Assembly (NCBI GenBank): GCA_963971305.1
Contig: OZ020303.1
Span: forward strand, 37,870,106-37,934,105
Direction of reading: 5' to 3'
From: Arcuatula senhousia
Lineage: Eukaryota; Mollusca; Bivalvia; Mytilida; Mytilidae
DNA length: 64,000 nt
Shown: piece by piece, positions 12,503 through 23,755 of the stretch
How the letters are laid out: every line of letters begins with the position of its first letter
How positions within the stretch are numbered: position 1 is the stretch's first letter
Notes under the pieces: generated by a model
What the model saw: only the letters and a program-made list of their open reading frames with translations
Database searches by the model: none
What the model was told of the DNA's origin: nothing
Translations under genes and position numbers: made by a program

Positions 12503-13524
12503 ATGTTCCCCAAACGAAGTTAGGGAACATATTGTTTTTACTCCGTTTCTTATTATTCTTATTATTCTTCTTCTTCTTCCGCACTCTAAAAAATGCTTGT
12601 CCGGGTATAGCCGAAGAGATGTGAAGACTGACCTTTATGAAACTTTCCACAGTGGTAGGGGACATATCAGAGGTGTGCACAACGTTTTCGAAATTTTCAA
12701 AATGGCCACCGTTTCCCAGTAAACAGCGAAAGTTCATTATATAGGACATTGCTATATCTCGGTAACCTAGGTGGTGAGGACCTTGAAACTTGGTAGGATT
12801 ATAGAGCTTGATGAGTACTACTAAAATATCCAAAAAAAATTTGAAGCGATATTTACGGTTTTTCCGCAAAATGACAAAATGTGAAATTTTAAAATCCAAG
12901 ATGGCCGCCAAAATTTAAAAGTGCTTGAATTTTGATACAAATTAATATTTCGGTAGATTTTGATGTTGCGAGTAATACTCCACATCAGAGGTGTCCATTA
13001 GGACTTCGAAATTTTTTAAATGGCCGCTTTTTTGAGTAAATAGCAAAAGTTCATTATATAGGACATTGTCATATCTCAGTTACCCAAGTGATGAGCACCT
13101 TGAAACTTTGTGGTATTATAGAGCTTATAAGTACTAAAAAAAATATTTAAAAAGTTCTAAAGAGATATTTACAGTTTTTCCAAAATGCCCAAACTTGAAA
13201 TTTCTAAATCCAAGATGGCCGCCAAAATTTAAGAATCCCTTTATTTTGATTAAAATTTGTATTCTGGTAGATTTTGATGTTCCGAGTAACATTCCACATC
13301 AGAGGTGTGCACAACGTTTTCGGAATTTACAAAATGGCTGCCGTTTCTGAGTAAACAGCGAAAGTTCATTAAATAGGACATTGCTATAGCTCAGTAACCT
13401 AGGTGGTGAGGACCTTGAAACTTGGTAGGATTTAAGAGCTTGATTAGTACTACAAAAATATCCCCCCCAAAAAAAGGCAGTATTTTTGCCACTTTAAGGT
13501 ACATCTTGTTCGTTTGGGGAACAT
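12503..13524. mobile_element. Inverted-ended repeat with internal ~300-bp direct repeats
   Basis: The ends are ATGTTCCCCAAACGAA (12503) and its inverse TTCGTTTGGGGAACAT (13509-13524). Inside, a ~300-bp block with GTGTGCACAACGTTTTCG, TTCATTATATAGGACATTG and ACCTTGAAACTTNGTNGG recurs near 12670, 12985 and 13300. It is nested in the CACTA-like element. A 136-codon minus frame (12501-12911) lies within the repeats and is not taken as a gene. The class is unknown. Confidence 0.6.
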
Positions 13525-14819
13525 CTGTGACGGCTGCCGTCACAATCAGTACTCGTTACCTATATGTTCCGCCTTCCGCGACTATTCGTCGTAGGCGAGA
13601 CAAAAATGACACATATCTTCAGATTTTCAGCTTTTAGGATTGTCAGTATTATCCGGTAAATGGAAGATATTACTTATAATCAACCATGAGACAAAATGCG
13701 AAATATTGGTTTCTAAATCTGTTTTTATTTATATTAGTCGAATGGGTATACAATTAGTCATGATACTATAAATACGACCCGGGTATACGACCCTCTCGAA
13801 CAAACTATTCTAATGTAACGTTTCCGATAAAGCGCGGGCAAATGGTTGGACTACGGTTAAACTTACTGCCCAAACATATCGCCGCGGCGGCATAGAACAG
13901 GAAATGCACGGATACAGATACCCAGGCCTTTTTCTTTTTTAAATTTCGGTAATGGGAAATAAAGTAAAAAAAATGGATTGTATTTAAGTTCCGATGAACT
14001 TTAGCCACAAAAATGTAGCTATAAATGAACTTGCATGTAGTGTTATAATTATCTGCGGAACCGACAACAGACACACGTTTTTACGCTTAAAGAATACAAA
14101 GTTATAACGTAAGATTTTATTCAATAAGTGAAGTCTTGGTGACAATCTTTAAGGGACATAAAAGATCTTAAAAGACAATAGATCATTTATGCTAACATTA
14201 AAAAAAAAAAAAACAAAAAAAAAAAAAAAAACAAAAACGATCAGTACACGCGCACATTTAAATATTCAGTCTGGATTCTCGTCTTTTAAATAATATTTTC
14301 AATATTATACTAGCCCCCAGGTTTTGATGTTGTGAAAAATGAGTGAATATTTGTAACTTTATATTTAGACATAGACCCCTGTATAACATGCATAAGATAT
14401 AATGATATCTTTAATATATGTTATATACAGGTCTATAAATTGTTTTAAATGAATATAAGCTGCTATGAAATAATGAAAGATCAAAATAGAACCGGACAAA
14501 AAATCCATTTAGTTATCTATGATTAATGCCTTTGAAACCTGTTGGATTTAAAACGTGTCGTAATTTTTTTTCAATTGTCTCCCTTAGTATTTTTTATCAT
14601 CTAATTTTTCTAATACGCATTATGAAATTATAAAACTTTAAGAAATTTTCTCACAATGTTTATAGGTATTATTTGAAGGAGAATATGATTTTTTTTTATA
14701 AATTGATAAATAAGTTTTTTTGCAATAGTAAAAACTCATTGACACCTTTAATTTTTCATACGCATTTATGAAACTGACACAAGGCCGGCTCTTTGATCTG
14801 CAATACACATATTATAAGT

Positions 14820-15355
14820 AAAAATCAGCTGGAAAGGATACACGACTCACCACGGGATTCACCTCTTAGTTCATCAAATACAATGCATTGCTCTATCGTA
14901 CTGTCAGTTTGCTTAGTGATGGTTGCTATGACGACAGGTTATCCGTCAAGATGACAGAAGCTAGAAAGAAGATTGTAAAATCTAGAAAGACAACTTCTAG
15001 TCGGGTCAAGAGGAATAAGCTCCAGCGAACATGACCAAGAAGTTGACGAAGCGAGGGCAATGTTTAAGGCCCTCGATAAAAATGGAGACGGTTTCTTGAC
15101 AATGAACGAGGTCCAGGAACCATTGACCAATGCTCAAGCGAAGTTGGGAGAAGACAGACAACAAATATTTAATGAAACGGATTCGGATGGAGATGGAAAA
15201 GTATCCGAAAAAGAGTTTTTGAACAGAGAAGAGGCTGTAGGCTTTCAAAAAAGATGGATTCCGTTTTGGTAAATGGTGCACTCGAAAGTATAAATGTCTG
15301 GGGAAATCGAATCTATTAAAAATCATTAACAATAAAAAAAAATCAGCTGGAGAGG
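14820..15355 (+). mobile_element. Footprint of retroposition around the EF-hand sequence
   Basis: Direct repeats AAAAATCAGCTGGAAAGG (14820-14837) and AAAAATCAGCTGGAGAGG (15338-15355) flank the EF-hand sequence. The right one follows an A-run just after the polyadenylation signals. This is the layout of an mRNA copy inserted by LINE machinery, with a 5' leader of only ~45 bases. The A-rich start of the repeat makes part of the match cheap, so confidence is moderate. Confidence 0.55.
14883..15272 (+). CDS. Secreted two-EF-hand protein, probable retroposed copy (interrupted)
   Basis: The ATG at 14883 opens a signal-peptide-like stretch (MHCSIVLSVCLVMVAM). In the same frame, 15060-15272 encodes two canonical EF-hand loops: DKNGDGFLTMNE (15075-15110) and DSDGDGKVSEKE (15180-15215), both with Asp/Asn/Glu at the calcium-binding positions. 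An upstream acidic EHDQEVDEARA joins the first helix. Between the two parts, 14938-15000 holds in-frame TGA (14952) and TAA (14976). It is bounded by GT and AG and is 63 bases long, so either a very short intron is removed (108 residues result) or the copy is broken. ATTAAA (15315), AATAAA (15331), an A-run and flanking 18-bp repeats (14820-14837, 15338-15355; one mismatch) suggest a processed retrocopy. If functional, it would be a small secreted or extrapallial calcium-binding protein. Confidence 0.65.
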
Positions 15356-17248
15356 TCAGATGAACTTTAGCAAAAGAAATGGATTGTCTGAATGCTACCC
15401 TCACCAAACATAACAACAGTCTAGTTTAATTACCTAAGCATTACTTGAAAGAAAACAACAATAAATGGAAGTGGTAGACAGCAGTCTAAGTCTAGTATAT
15501 TGTGTGTCTTTTTCTCTTATCTTTTCCAAATCATACAACGGTCGTTTTATTCTTAAATATCATCAGTTTGCCAGCAATGAAGCACAGACAGTTATGCCGC
15601 GTGTTGTTGAGAACATGATCATTTTAAGCAACTCTTTACCCTCTGAAACAGCCTTAAAAAATCCAACATGTCTTTTATTAAATGCCCGAAGTGCCGTATG
15701 TTGCATTTTTCCCATTGTTATAAATACTACAAAATTTAATGCTGCGTTTTTGTTCAACATAATAAACACTTTTTAACACAACATTCATTATCAGTTTTCG
15801 TAGGTGAATAAAAAATGGAACATATTTTCTCTCGGGGGAAAATATGATTAATCAGTGGAAGCTACATGTATGATCGCATGTCTTCCCGGATATTTTTTTA
15901 AAGCCCCACCCTCTCCAGGAGTATACTCGGCGGAAAGACATACCGCCTGTTTCTGTAAAAAATGTTTAAAAAATCGAGTTATTACCTCTAATATCATGGA
16001 TTCTTGCAGGAGTGGATCCAGGATTTTAGTCTCTGGGTTGCTAAAAATTGTTTCTTGAATATTGTTAAAGTTTTTTTTTCGGGCATTTTGAACAATAAAC
16101 CTTTTTTCAGTCTTGGGTGACAGGGAAGGGGGCGTATGCCTGCTACGCCTTGCCCTGGATCGGCGGCTTTTCTTGTATGGAAAGAAAATAAATTGTGATA
16201 ATTGATATTAAACTAGCATGCTTACATCGTGTACACGCAGATGTAATCTGTAAAAAAATAAGTTTTTCAGACTAAAGAAAAGTAGCAAGCATAAATCGAT
16301 AACTTATTGGTACCGAGTTTATTCATAGAGAAACACCATTAACGTTTCCCGAACAGGAAGTAGATGATCAACAGGTATAAGATTCCTACATACATTGTAC
16401 CAGCACTAAATGGTACATATATTTCAAATAGATTGAGGGAATATCACCATCTGTAATATTTACAAAATATTTAACCAAGCAAAAATAAAAAGTAAAGACA
16501 TTAAGTTATAGGGGATTGAATCCGTCCGCCCGTTACACCTTAAGTGATACCATTTGTAACAATTATTGAAAACTAATAGAAATAGATCACACATTGAATT
16601 TTCATAAAACTTTCAATAATGAAAGGCACCTCCTATATCAAACTTGGGGGAGGGCGGTTCTAATAGTATAAAAAAATGACATTTTTGACAAAACGTAACG
16701 AATAATAGATAAGGTTTGTACATGCTTCAAAGACTTTATAATTTGTATAACAGGTTCATTTTTCGCTTAAAATGTCTAAATTGGTGATTTTCTAAAATTG
16801 TGAAATTCCGTGAGTGTAAATTGTCTCAGGTACACGTTTGGCTACCAAGACAGACGTGCAGGTATTAGGTAATATACATTTAGTTCACAATAAACATCCT
16901 GTCTAGGGTGTTGATAACTCAGTAGGATAACCATCATTTAATTCACAGCAGTTTTTATTGACCTTACAATTTGTCTAGAAATGGTTACTTTTATTATATA
17001 GATTGGGTTTAGTGACGGACCTTTTAATTTGAGAAAGGGGGTGGGGGGTTGTTACAGTGTAAAGCAGTTGTAATTGTAATTTCAAAGTGATAATTTCGAA
17101 GGTTGCATGTACACACATCTTAGAGCAAGACTATTAAGGAGACAATTCCATTTTTGATCTTTATGTACCTGAAACAGTAAAATGGTGTAACTTCTTTTTA
17201 ATAAGAACTTGAAAAGGAACCTTTTCATCAGTCTCTTTTGACCCAATT
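15356..17248. other. Element interior right of the EF-hand copy
   Basis: AT-rich sequence with no supported gene. The frames at 15465-15776 and 15855-16058 look like chance frames. The right inverted repeat starts at 17249. Confidence 0.4.
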
Positions 17249-17809
17249 AGGATTCATTACATGAACAGATGCAGTCAGTATCAGTCATTATAAATCAAAT
17301 TAAATCCAATATTCACTGAAAGGGAATGACACAGTCAGCATCAGTGATTTTAAATCAAGGTAAATCCAGTACTCACTGAAAGGGAATGACACGGTCAGTA
17401 TCAGACATTTTAAATCAAGGGAAATCGGATTTTGACAGATATGAACAGATGCAGTCTGTATCAGTCATTCTAAATCAAGGTAAAATCTAATGTTCACTGA
17501 TGTGAACGGATGCAGTCGGCATCAGTCATTTTAAATCAAGGTAATTATTTAAAAGTTCTGAAATGATCTGATACAGTGAATAAAAGACCAAGACAGTGAC
17601 ACAAAGTAACTGTATTTGACTGATATTTACTGATTAAGTTCAAAACAAAGAAAAACAGTAGAAAGACCAATATTGTAATTTACTGGAAAGACCTGTATCA
17701 GTCCGGAACAGAAAAAGATAGATCATTAACAGTAAATTTACAGCCATCATCAGATTCTTAAAATATGAACTGTATATGGTAATGTCAGTCATTTTTTTGG
17801 TTCATAGTG
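17249..17809 (-). repeat. Right terminal inverted repeat of the CACTA-like element
   Basis: Reading inwards from 17809 it repeats 7867-8425, including five ~60-bp subterminal repeats (17260-17545) with TTTTAAATCAAGGTAAAT and GAACAGATGCAGTC. Small differences between the arms show they have diverged a little since insertion. Confidence 0.9.
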
Positions 17810-17812
17810 TAA

Positions 17813-19156
17813 CCTTCACGTGTGTTCGAAATACAAATGACAACAAAGTTCCAGACAATAAATTTTGCTACGCCTGACGCGCGTTTCGTCTATTCAAGAC
17901 TCATCAGAGGCGCTCTACCAAAAATATTGAAAATGCCAAACACTGTATAAATATGAAGAGCATAGAACAGTATAACCAAAAATACCAAACTGGGGAACCA
18001 ATTTATTACTAAGATAATCAACCTATGTCTGGGGTAGGAAGAACCTTAGGGTTTAGACAATTTTGAAATTTAGACGGATAATTTAAAGCTTTGATGTATT
18101 CTCCAACTCAAAAAGTGTTGGTGCCGGAGCGGGCTAACCTCGGGGAATTTACACTCCACCAGCAGTGCTAACCTTCACGTGTGTTCGAAATACAAATGAC
18201 AACAAAGTTCCAGACAATAAATTTTGCTACGCCTGACGCGCGTTTCGTCTATTCAAGACTCATCAGAGGCGCTCTACCAAAAATATTGAAAATGCCAAAC
18301 ACTGTATAAATATGAAGAGCATAGAACAGTATAACCAAAAATACCAAACTGGGGAACCAATTTATTACTAAGATAATCAACCTATGTCTGGGGTAGGAAG
18401 AACCTTAGGGTTTAGACAATTTTGAAATTTAGACGGATAATTTAAAGCTTTGATGTATTCTCCAACTCAAAAAGTGTTGGTGCCGGAGCGGGCTAACCTC
18501 GGGGAATTTACACTCCACCAGCAGTGCTAACCTTCACGTGTGTTCGAAATACAAATGACAACAAAGTTCCAGACAATAAATTTTGCTACGCCTGACGCGC
18601 GTTTCGTCTATTCAAGACTCATCAGAGGCGCTCTACCAAAAATATTGAAAATGCCAAACACTGTATAAATATGAAGAGCATAGAACAGTATAACCAAAAA
18701 TACCAAACTGGGGAACCAATTTATTACTAAGATAATCAACCTATGTCTGGGGTAGGAAGAACCTTAGGGTTTAGACAATTTTGAAATTTAGACGGATAAT
18801 TTAAAGCTTTGATGTATTCTCCAACTCAAAAAGTGTTGGTGCCGGAGCGGGCTAACCTCGGGGAATTTACACTCCACCAGCAGTGCTAACCTTCACGTGT
18901 GTTCGAAATACAAATGACAACAAAGTTCCAGACAATAAATTTTGCTACGCCTGACGCGCGTTTCGTCTATTCAAGACTCATCAGAGGCGCTCTACCAAAA
19001 ATATTGAAAATGCCAAACACTGTATAAATATGAAGAGCATAGAACAGTATAACCAAAAATACCAAACTGGGGAACCAATTTATTACTAAGATAATCAACC
19101 TATGTCTGGGGTAGGAAGAACCTTAGGGTTTAGACAATTTTGAAATTTAGACGGAT
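17813..19156 (+). repeat. Tandem array of the 359-bp unit, right part (~3.7 copies)
   Basis: The anchor recurs at 17839, 18198, 18557 and 18916. The first 26 bases (17813-17838) complete the unit broken at 7866, so this is the same array continued. The last unit ends at GACGGAT near 19156 and changes abruptly to unrelated sequence. Confidence 0.95.
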
Positions 19157-19804
19157 CTGAAATCATTTTCGCCCATTAATTAAAATTGGACATTCAATAG
19201 ATAAGAATCTATCCGAATGATGAGGAATCGAATGGCTAATGATGATGTATGCAAACGATGACTTTCTGTTAGCTATTACCATCACTTTGCGTCCGTCGTC
19301 GTCGTCGTCGTCTATCGTCGTCTGTTAACAATTTTTCAAAAATCTTCTCTGAAACTACTGAACAGAATTTAATGAAACTTGGTATGAATGATCCTTAGGG
19401 TGTCCTGCACCAAACTTGTTTTTCAATTTTTGATCCGTCAAAAACATGGCCACCGTTACTTAAAATAGACCAGGGGGGGTCAGACTACTGTTTTTGGCTT
19501 GTAAATCAAAAAGTATAAGAGATAGATGAAATTTGATGCCACCCTACTGCTTCAGCATAAAAAATTCTACAAAAGTCTCCATTTGGTCGAAGTTGTCAGA
19601 TGATTCCTTACAGGGGTTACAGCCCCTTAAAGTTGAAAAATAGCGTTTTGCATGTTTTTGGCCTATAGAATGAAAACTATTGTAATAAGAGAAAAGCTGT
19701 TGCTTGCTTAAATGTTCAGCTCATTTAGCTCTACTAAAGTCTCCATAGGGTCGAAGTTGTCAGATGACCCCTTAGAGGAGTTACAGCCCCTTAAAGGCAA
19801 AAAA

Positions 19805-20300
19805 CAAATTCCCTTGCGGGGCCCGGGTGGCGAATAGGCCCGCAGCAGAGCCTAACTTGTCGTAAGAGGCGACTAAGGGTCTTGGGATTCTGACGTCGGG
19901 TCAGTGCTCAGCCCACAGAGCGACCAAGTGTGTACCCTAGGTGGCTGAATAGGGTAGCCCTCGTCCGCGGGGGTTGTCAGGTCTATAATACGGAAACCCT
20001 GACTGCCGACCATAGTGGGCCAACGTGTGTGGAGAGTGCCACGCTCCATGCACGTAAAAGACCCCTTTGTGGACTGCCAAGTAGTGCACCACATAGGCTA
20101 AATTTTCCGCCCCTACCCACCTCTCCCCTTTTCCTGTGGTTCTTCAAAATTTACCGGTCCTTTGTTTCCCACCCCATCCCCATATCTCATTTATCATCAT
20201 CATTTCATGTTCATTTTATCATCCTTTTCATATTCATCGCCTGTAAATAACCTATATTACGTTGCACGGGCTTAAAACACCAACTCACTCACTCACTCAC
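19805..20300 (+). mobile_element. SINE family A, full length, 13-bp target duplication
   Basis: It opens near a GGGGCCCGGGTGGCGAATAG motif and GTCGTAAGAGGCGACTAA, and ends in an (ACTC)n tail. It is flanked by TAAAGGCAAAAAA at 19792-19804 and 20301-20313, a sequence belonging to the host Helitron-like monomer. A 106-codon plus frame and a 73-codon minus frame inside it recur in every copy and are not genes. Confidence 0.9.
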
Positions 20301-20794
20301 TAAAGGCAAAAAATAGTGTTTTTGGCCTTTAGAATGAAAACTATTGTAAATAGAGAAAAGCTGTTGCTTGCTAAAATGTTCACCTCATTTAGCTTTACAA
20401 AAGTCTCCATAGGGTCGAAGTTGTCAGATGACCCCTTATAGGGGTTACAGCCCTTTAAAGGCGAAAAATAGTGTTTTTGGCCTATAGAATGAAAACTATT
20501 GCAAATAGAGAAAATCTGTTGCTTGCTAAAATGTTCAGTTCATTTAGCTCTACAAAAGTTTCCATAGGGTCGAAGTTGTCAGATGACCCCTTATAGGGGT
20601 TACAGCCCTTTAAAGGCGAAAAATAGTGTTTTTGGCCTATAGAATGTAAACTATTGCAAATAGAGAAAAGCTGTTGCTTGCTTAAATGTTCAGCTCATTT
20701 AGCTCTACTAAAGTCTCCATAGAGTCGAAGTTGTCAGATGACCCCTTATAGGGGTTACAGCCCCTTAAAGGCGAAAAATAGTGTTTTTGGTCTA

Positions 20795-21593
20795 CAGATG
20801 GGTCTAAACCTAACCTGTATGCGCACCAGACTTTTAAAGTGGACCAGAAGTCTGGTTCAGGTCTGCTTTTTTCTGGTCTGGTTTGGTTTCAGTGAACCTA
20901 GGTCTGCTCTTAAGTTCACTCCAAAAGCAAACTTTGCCCAAGGTCTGGTTCACCTCAAACAGACCAGACCTATAAAAACTGACCATTCCTTGAGTGGACC
21001 AGACTTAGAGCAGACCAAACCTAGGGTTGGTCCGCTCTAGGTCTGGTCCACTTTAGGCTCATTATTGAAAGCAGACCAGACCAAACTTAGGTCTGGTCCG
21101 CTCTAGGTCTGGTCCACTCTGGGTTCACTATATATTAAAAGCAGACCAGACCAGACTTAGAACAGACCAAACTTAGGTCTGGTCCATTCTTGGTTCATTA
21201 TTAAAAGCAGACCAGACCAGACTTAGAGCAGACCAAACTTAGGTCTGGTCCACTCTTGGTTCACTTTTAAAAGCAGACCAGACTTAAAGCAGACCAAACT
21301 TAGGTCTGGTCCAATCTTTGGTTCACTATTAAAAGCAGACCAGACCAGACTTAGAGCAGACCAAACTTAGGTCTGGTCCACTCTTGGTTTACTATTTAAA
21401 GCAAACCAAACCAGAATTTTTAACTGAACCAGACTTGTGGTGAGGTTTGGTCTGCTTTCCAACCAAACCAAACCAGAAAAGTGGACCTAAGTCTGCTTCG
21501 TGGATTGGTCAAGAGAATTAAACCAGACCAGAAAAGTGAACCACAGGTCCGCTCTAAGTTCACTTTTGTACAGATTAGGTTTGGTCTCATCTC
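20795..21593. mobile_element. MITE with TA target duplication and 'AGACC' tandem repeats
   Basis: Terminal inverted repeats read AGATGGGTCTAAACCTAA at the left and AGATGAGACCAAACCTAA inwards from the right. TA flanks both ends (20793-20794, 21594-21595); removing the element and one TA restores the host monomer text. The interior is a run of ~65-bp repeats built from AGACCAGACCAGACTTAG and its near-complement AGGTCTGGTCCACTC. The TA duplication suggests the Tc1/mariner group. Confidence 0.75.
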
Positions 21594-22205
21594 TATAGAA
21601 TGAAAACTATTGTAAATAGAGAAAAGCTGTTGCTTGCGTAAATGTTCAGCTCATTTAGCTCTACAAAAGTCTCCATAGGTTCAAAGTTGTCAGATGATCC
21701 CTTATAGAGGTTACAGCCCCTTAAAGGTGAAAAATAGCGTTTTTGCATGTTTTTGGCCCACAGAATGAAAACTATTGTAGATAGAGAAAGGCTGTTGCTT
21801 GCTTAAATGTTCAGCTCATTTAGCTCTACAAAATTCTCCATAGGGTTAAGGTTTTCAGATGACCTCTTATAGGGGTTACAGCCCCTTAAAGGCGAAAAAT
21901 ATTGTTTTTGGCCTATAGAATGAAAACTATTGCAGATAGAGTAAAGCTGTTGCTTGCTAAAATGTTCAGCTCATTTAGCTCTACAAAAGTCTCCATAGGG
22001 TTGAAGTTGTCTGAAAAACCCCTTATAGGGGTTACAGCCCCTTAAAAGTTGAATAATAGTGTTTTTTGATTATATAGAATGAAAACTATTGCAGATAGAG
22101 AAAAGCTTTTTCATGCTTGAACATTCAGCTCATTTAGCCATACAAAAGTCTTCATAGGGTTGACATCAACCCAGGTGAGCGATTCAGGCTCCTGGGAGCC
22201 TCTTG

Positions 22206-23259
22206 TTACAATAATAGCAGACGTATGTTTGGTCCATATCTGAAAAGTACTGATATTAAAATCACTTTAAGTAGCATAGAGTAATTTTTGTATATCGCAT
22301 ATCATTGTCCTAAATACATGTAATCTGCTTTGGGAAATATAGAATCGACGACTCTAAAATTGTGGTAAAATTAATACTATATTTAAATGAAAATAATTTG
22401 ACGTGCAGTCATTTATTTGTTTTGACGCTAACTACATACATTAGAAAATTTTGTGGTGTGTTTTTTAAGTTGTGTATTTGGTTTGTTCTTTTTACGACAA
22501 AAGAAGTTCATTGTAAACCATACTAAAATATTGTTGTTAATGCGTTAAACTTAAGATCTACTCTACATTATTCTTCTTCCTTGCCTATTTTCCAACAACC
22601 TGTCCTTATTTAAAACTCCCACAAACTCCCAACCATCTTCTTCACCTTCCAACCATCTCCACCTCCCCTATATCTCCAACCATGTCCTACACCTTTTCTA
22701 CCAACTCCTCCTTTCTCTTCTTAACTATTCTTAACTAATAATCTAAATCATAACATATATCTAATTGTATATTTCTTGCAAAAGTAAATGTTTTTTCTCT
22801 TAATGTTGTGAAACATTACCTACTTCTCTTTTTGTACGGCAGCAACATGACAAATAGCCTTTTTACGAGGAAATCATCAAGAAAGGCGTTGAGCTAACAC
22901 AGTTTTATATAATATCATTTGTCATAATCATTGTTGTCATTTGTATATCCTTTAAGCATTTCTGTAACGGGATGAACACTACAATCCAAGGCATCTTATA
23001 TTTCTTTTTCGATCTTTTTTGCTTTTTTGACCAGGTAGTACTCATTGTTTGGATCGTCTGCTTAAACTACTACAATAGCTAAAAGGGCTACCTTTACACA
23101 CACTTAAAGAATTTTTAGATATAATATGCGAACAGGTATCGCATATTAATCCTCATCAGTTTGATTTTCTGAGCTGGAGAGATTCATGATCAGCTGTCTT
23201 GATCAAACTATGTACAAACTGTTGCTACATTCCATAACATCATCGTCAACACATTATTT
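22206..23259. other. AT-rich non-coding stretch with a pyrimidine-rich segment
   Basis: No gene was seen. From 22566 to 22735 the plus strand is almost free of G (for example CTCCCAACCATCTTCTTCAC), a strong local strand bias. Confidence 0.4.
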
Positions 23260-23271
23260 GCATTCATCGTC

Positions 23272-23755
23272 GTCCCGTGCGGGGCCCGGGTGGCGAATAG
23301 GCCCGCAGCAGAGCCTAGCTTGACGTAAGAGGCAACTAAGGGTCTTGGGATTCTGACGTCGGGTCAGTGCTCAGCCCACAGAGCGACCAAGTGTGTACCC
23401 TAGGTGGCTGAATAGGGTAGCCCTCGTCCGCGGGGGTTATCAGGTCTATAATACGGAAACCCTGACCGCCGACCATAGTGGGCCAACGTGTATGGAGAGT
23501 GCCACGCTTCATGCACGTAAAAGGCCCCTTTGTGGACCGCCAAGTAGTGCACCACATAGGCTAAATTTTCCGCCCCTACCCATCTCTCCCCTTTTCCTGT
23601 GGTTCTTCAAAATTTACCGTTCCTTTGTGTCCCACCCCATCCCCATATTTCATTTGTCATCATCATTTCATGTTCATTTTGTCATCCTTTTCATGTTCAT
23701 CGCCTGTAAATAACCTATATAGCGTTGCACGGGCGTAAAACACCAACTCACTCAC
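23272..23755 (+). mobile_element. SINE family A, full length
   Basis: It starts GTCCCGTGCGGGGCCC and ends CACTCAC. Flanking repeats are GCATTCATCGTC (23260-23271) and GCATTCATCTTC (23756-23767). It sits in the 3' end of a minus-strand open frame (see 23756-24263). Confidence 0.9.

Larger units (their letters stand above)
7867..17809. mobile_element. CACTA-like (En/Spm-type) DNA transposon, 9.9 kb, no transposase seen
   Basis: Both ends read CACTATGAACC inwards and begin ~560-bp inverted repeats. The element is flanked by a 3-bp direct repeat TAA (7864-7866 and 17810-17812). Removing it and one TAA restores the 359-bp unit exactly, which proves insertion into the array. CACTA termini, a 3-bp target duplication and clustered subterminal repeats are the known marks of the CACTA/CMC superfamily. 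The interior holds a microsatellite, an inverted-ended repeat, AT-rich sequence and the EF-hand frame at 14883. I saw no long frame resembling a transposase, so it is probably non-autonomous. A TAA duplication also fits PIF/Harbinger, but those ends usually do not begin CACTA. Confidence 0.85.
19271..22205 (+). mobile_element. Helitron-like family A copy, with two nested insertions
   Basis: It begins AGCTATTACCATCACTTTG, lacking the first half of the 5' palindrome. It continues with TTTTTCAAAAATCTTCTCTG and many ~150-bp tandem monomers built on GTCGAAGTTGTCAGATGACC, GGGGTTACAGCCCCTTAAAG and TAGAATGAAAACTATTG. It ends CCAGGTGAGCGATTCA, a GGCTCCTGGGAGCC hairpin and CTTG before a T. A SINE (19805) and a MITE (20795) interrupt the monomers. 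No protein is encoded; this is a non-autonomous element. Confidence 0.75.

Noticed and set aside
12501..12911. 136-codon minus frame considered as an element protein
   Set aside because: It lies inside a repeat whose ~300-bp block recurs twice downstream with frame-breaking differences.
7867..17809. PIF/Harbinger classification
   Set aside because: TAA fits a TWA target, but the CACTA ends, long inverted repeats and subterminal repeats favour the CACTA group.
4653..19156. CRISPR-like reading of the regular array
   Set aside because: Units are contiguous 359-bp repeats without spacers, in an animal genome.
19930..20250. 106-codon frame beginning MYPRWLNRVALV, recurring at 23393, 34144, 44138 and 49663
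   Set aside because: It lies wholly inside SINE family A, is present in every copy whatever the host locus, and shows no conserved protein motif.
20738..21040. 100-codon frame rich in RPIKTDHSLSGPDLEQ-like text
   Set aside because: It is a translation of the AGACC tandem repeats of the MITE.
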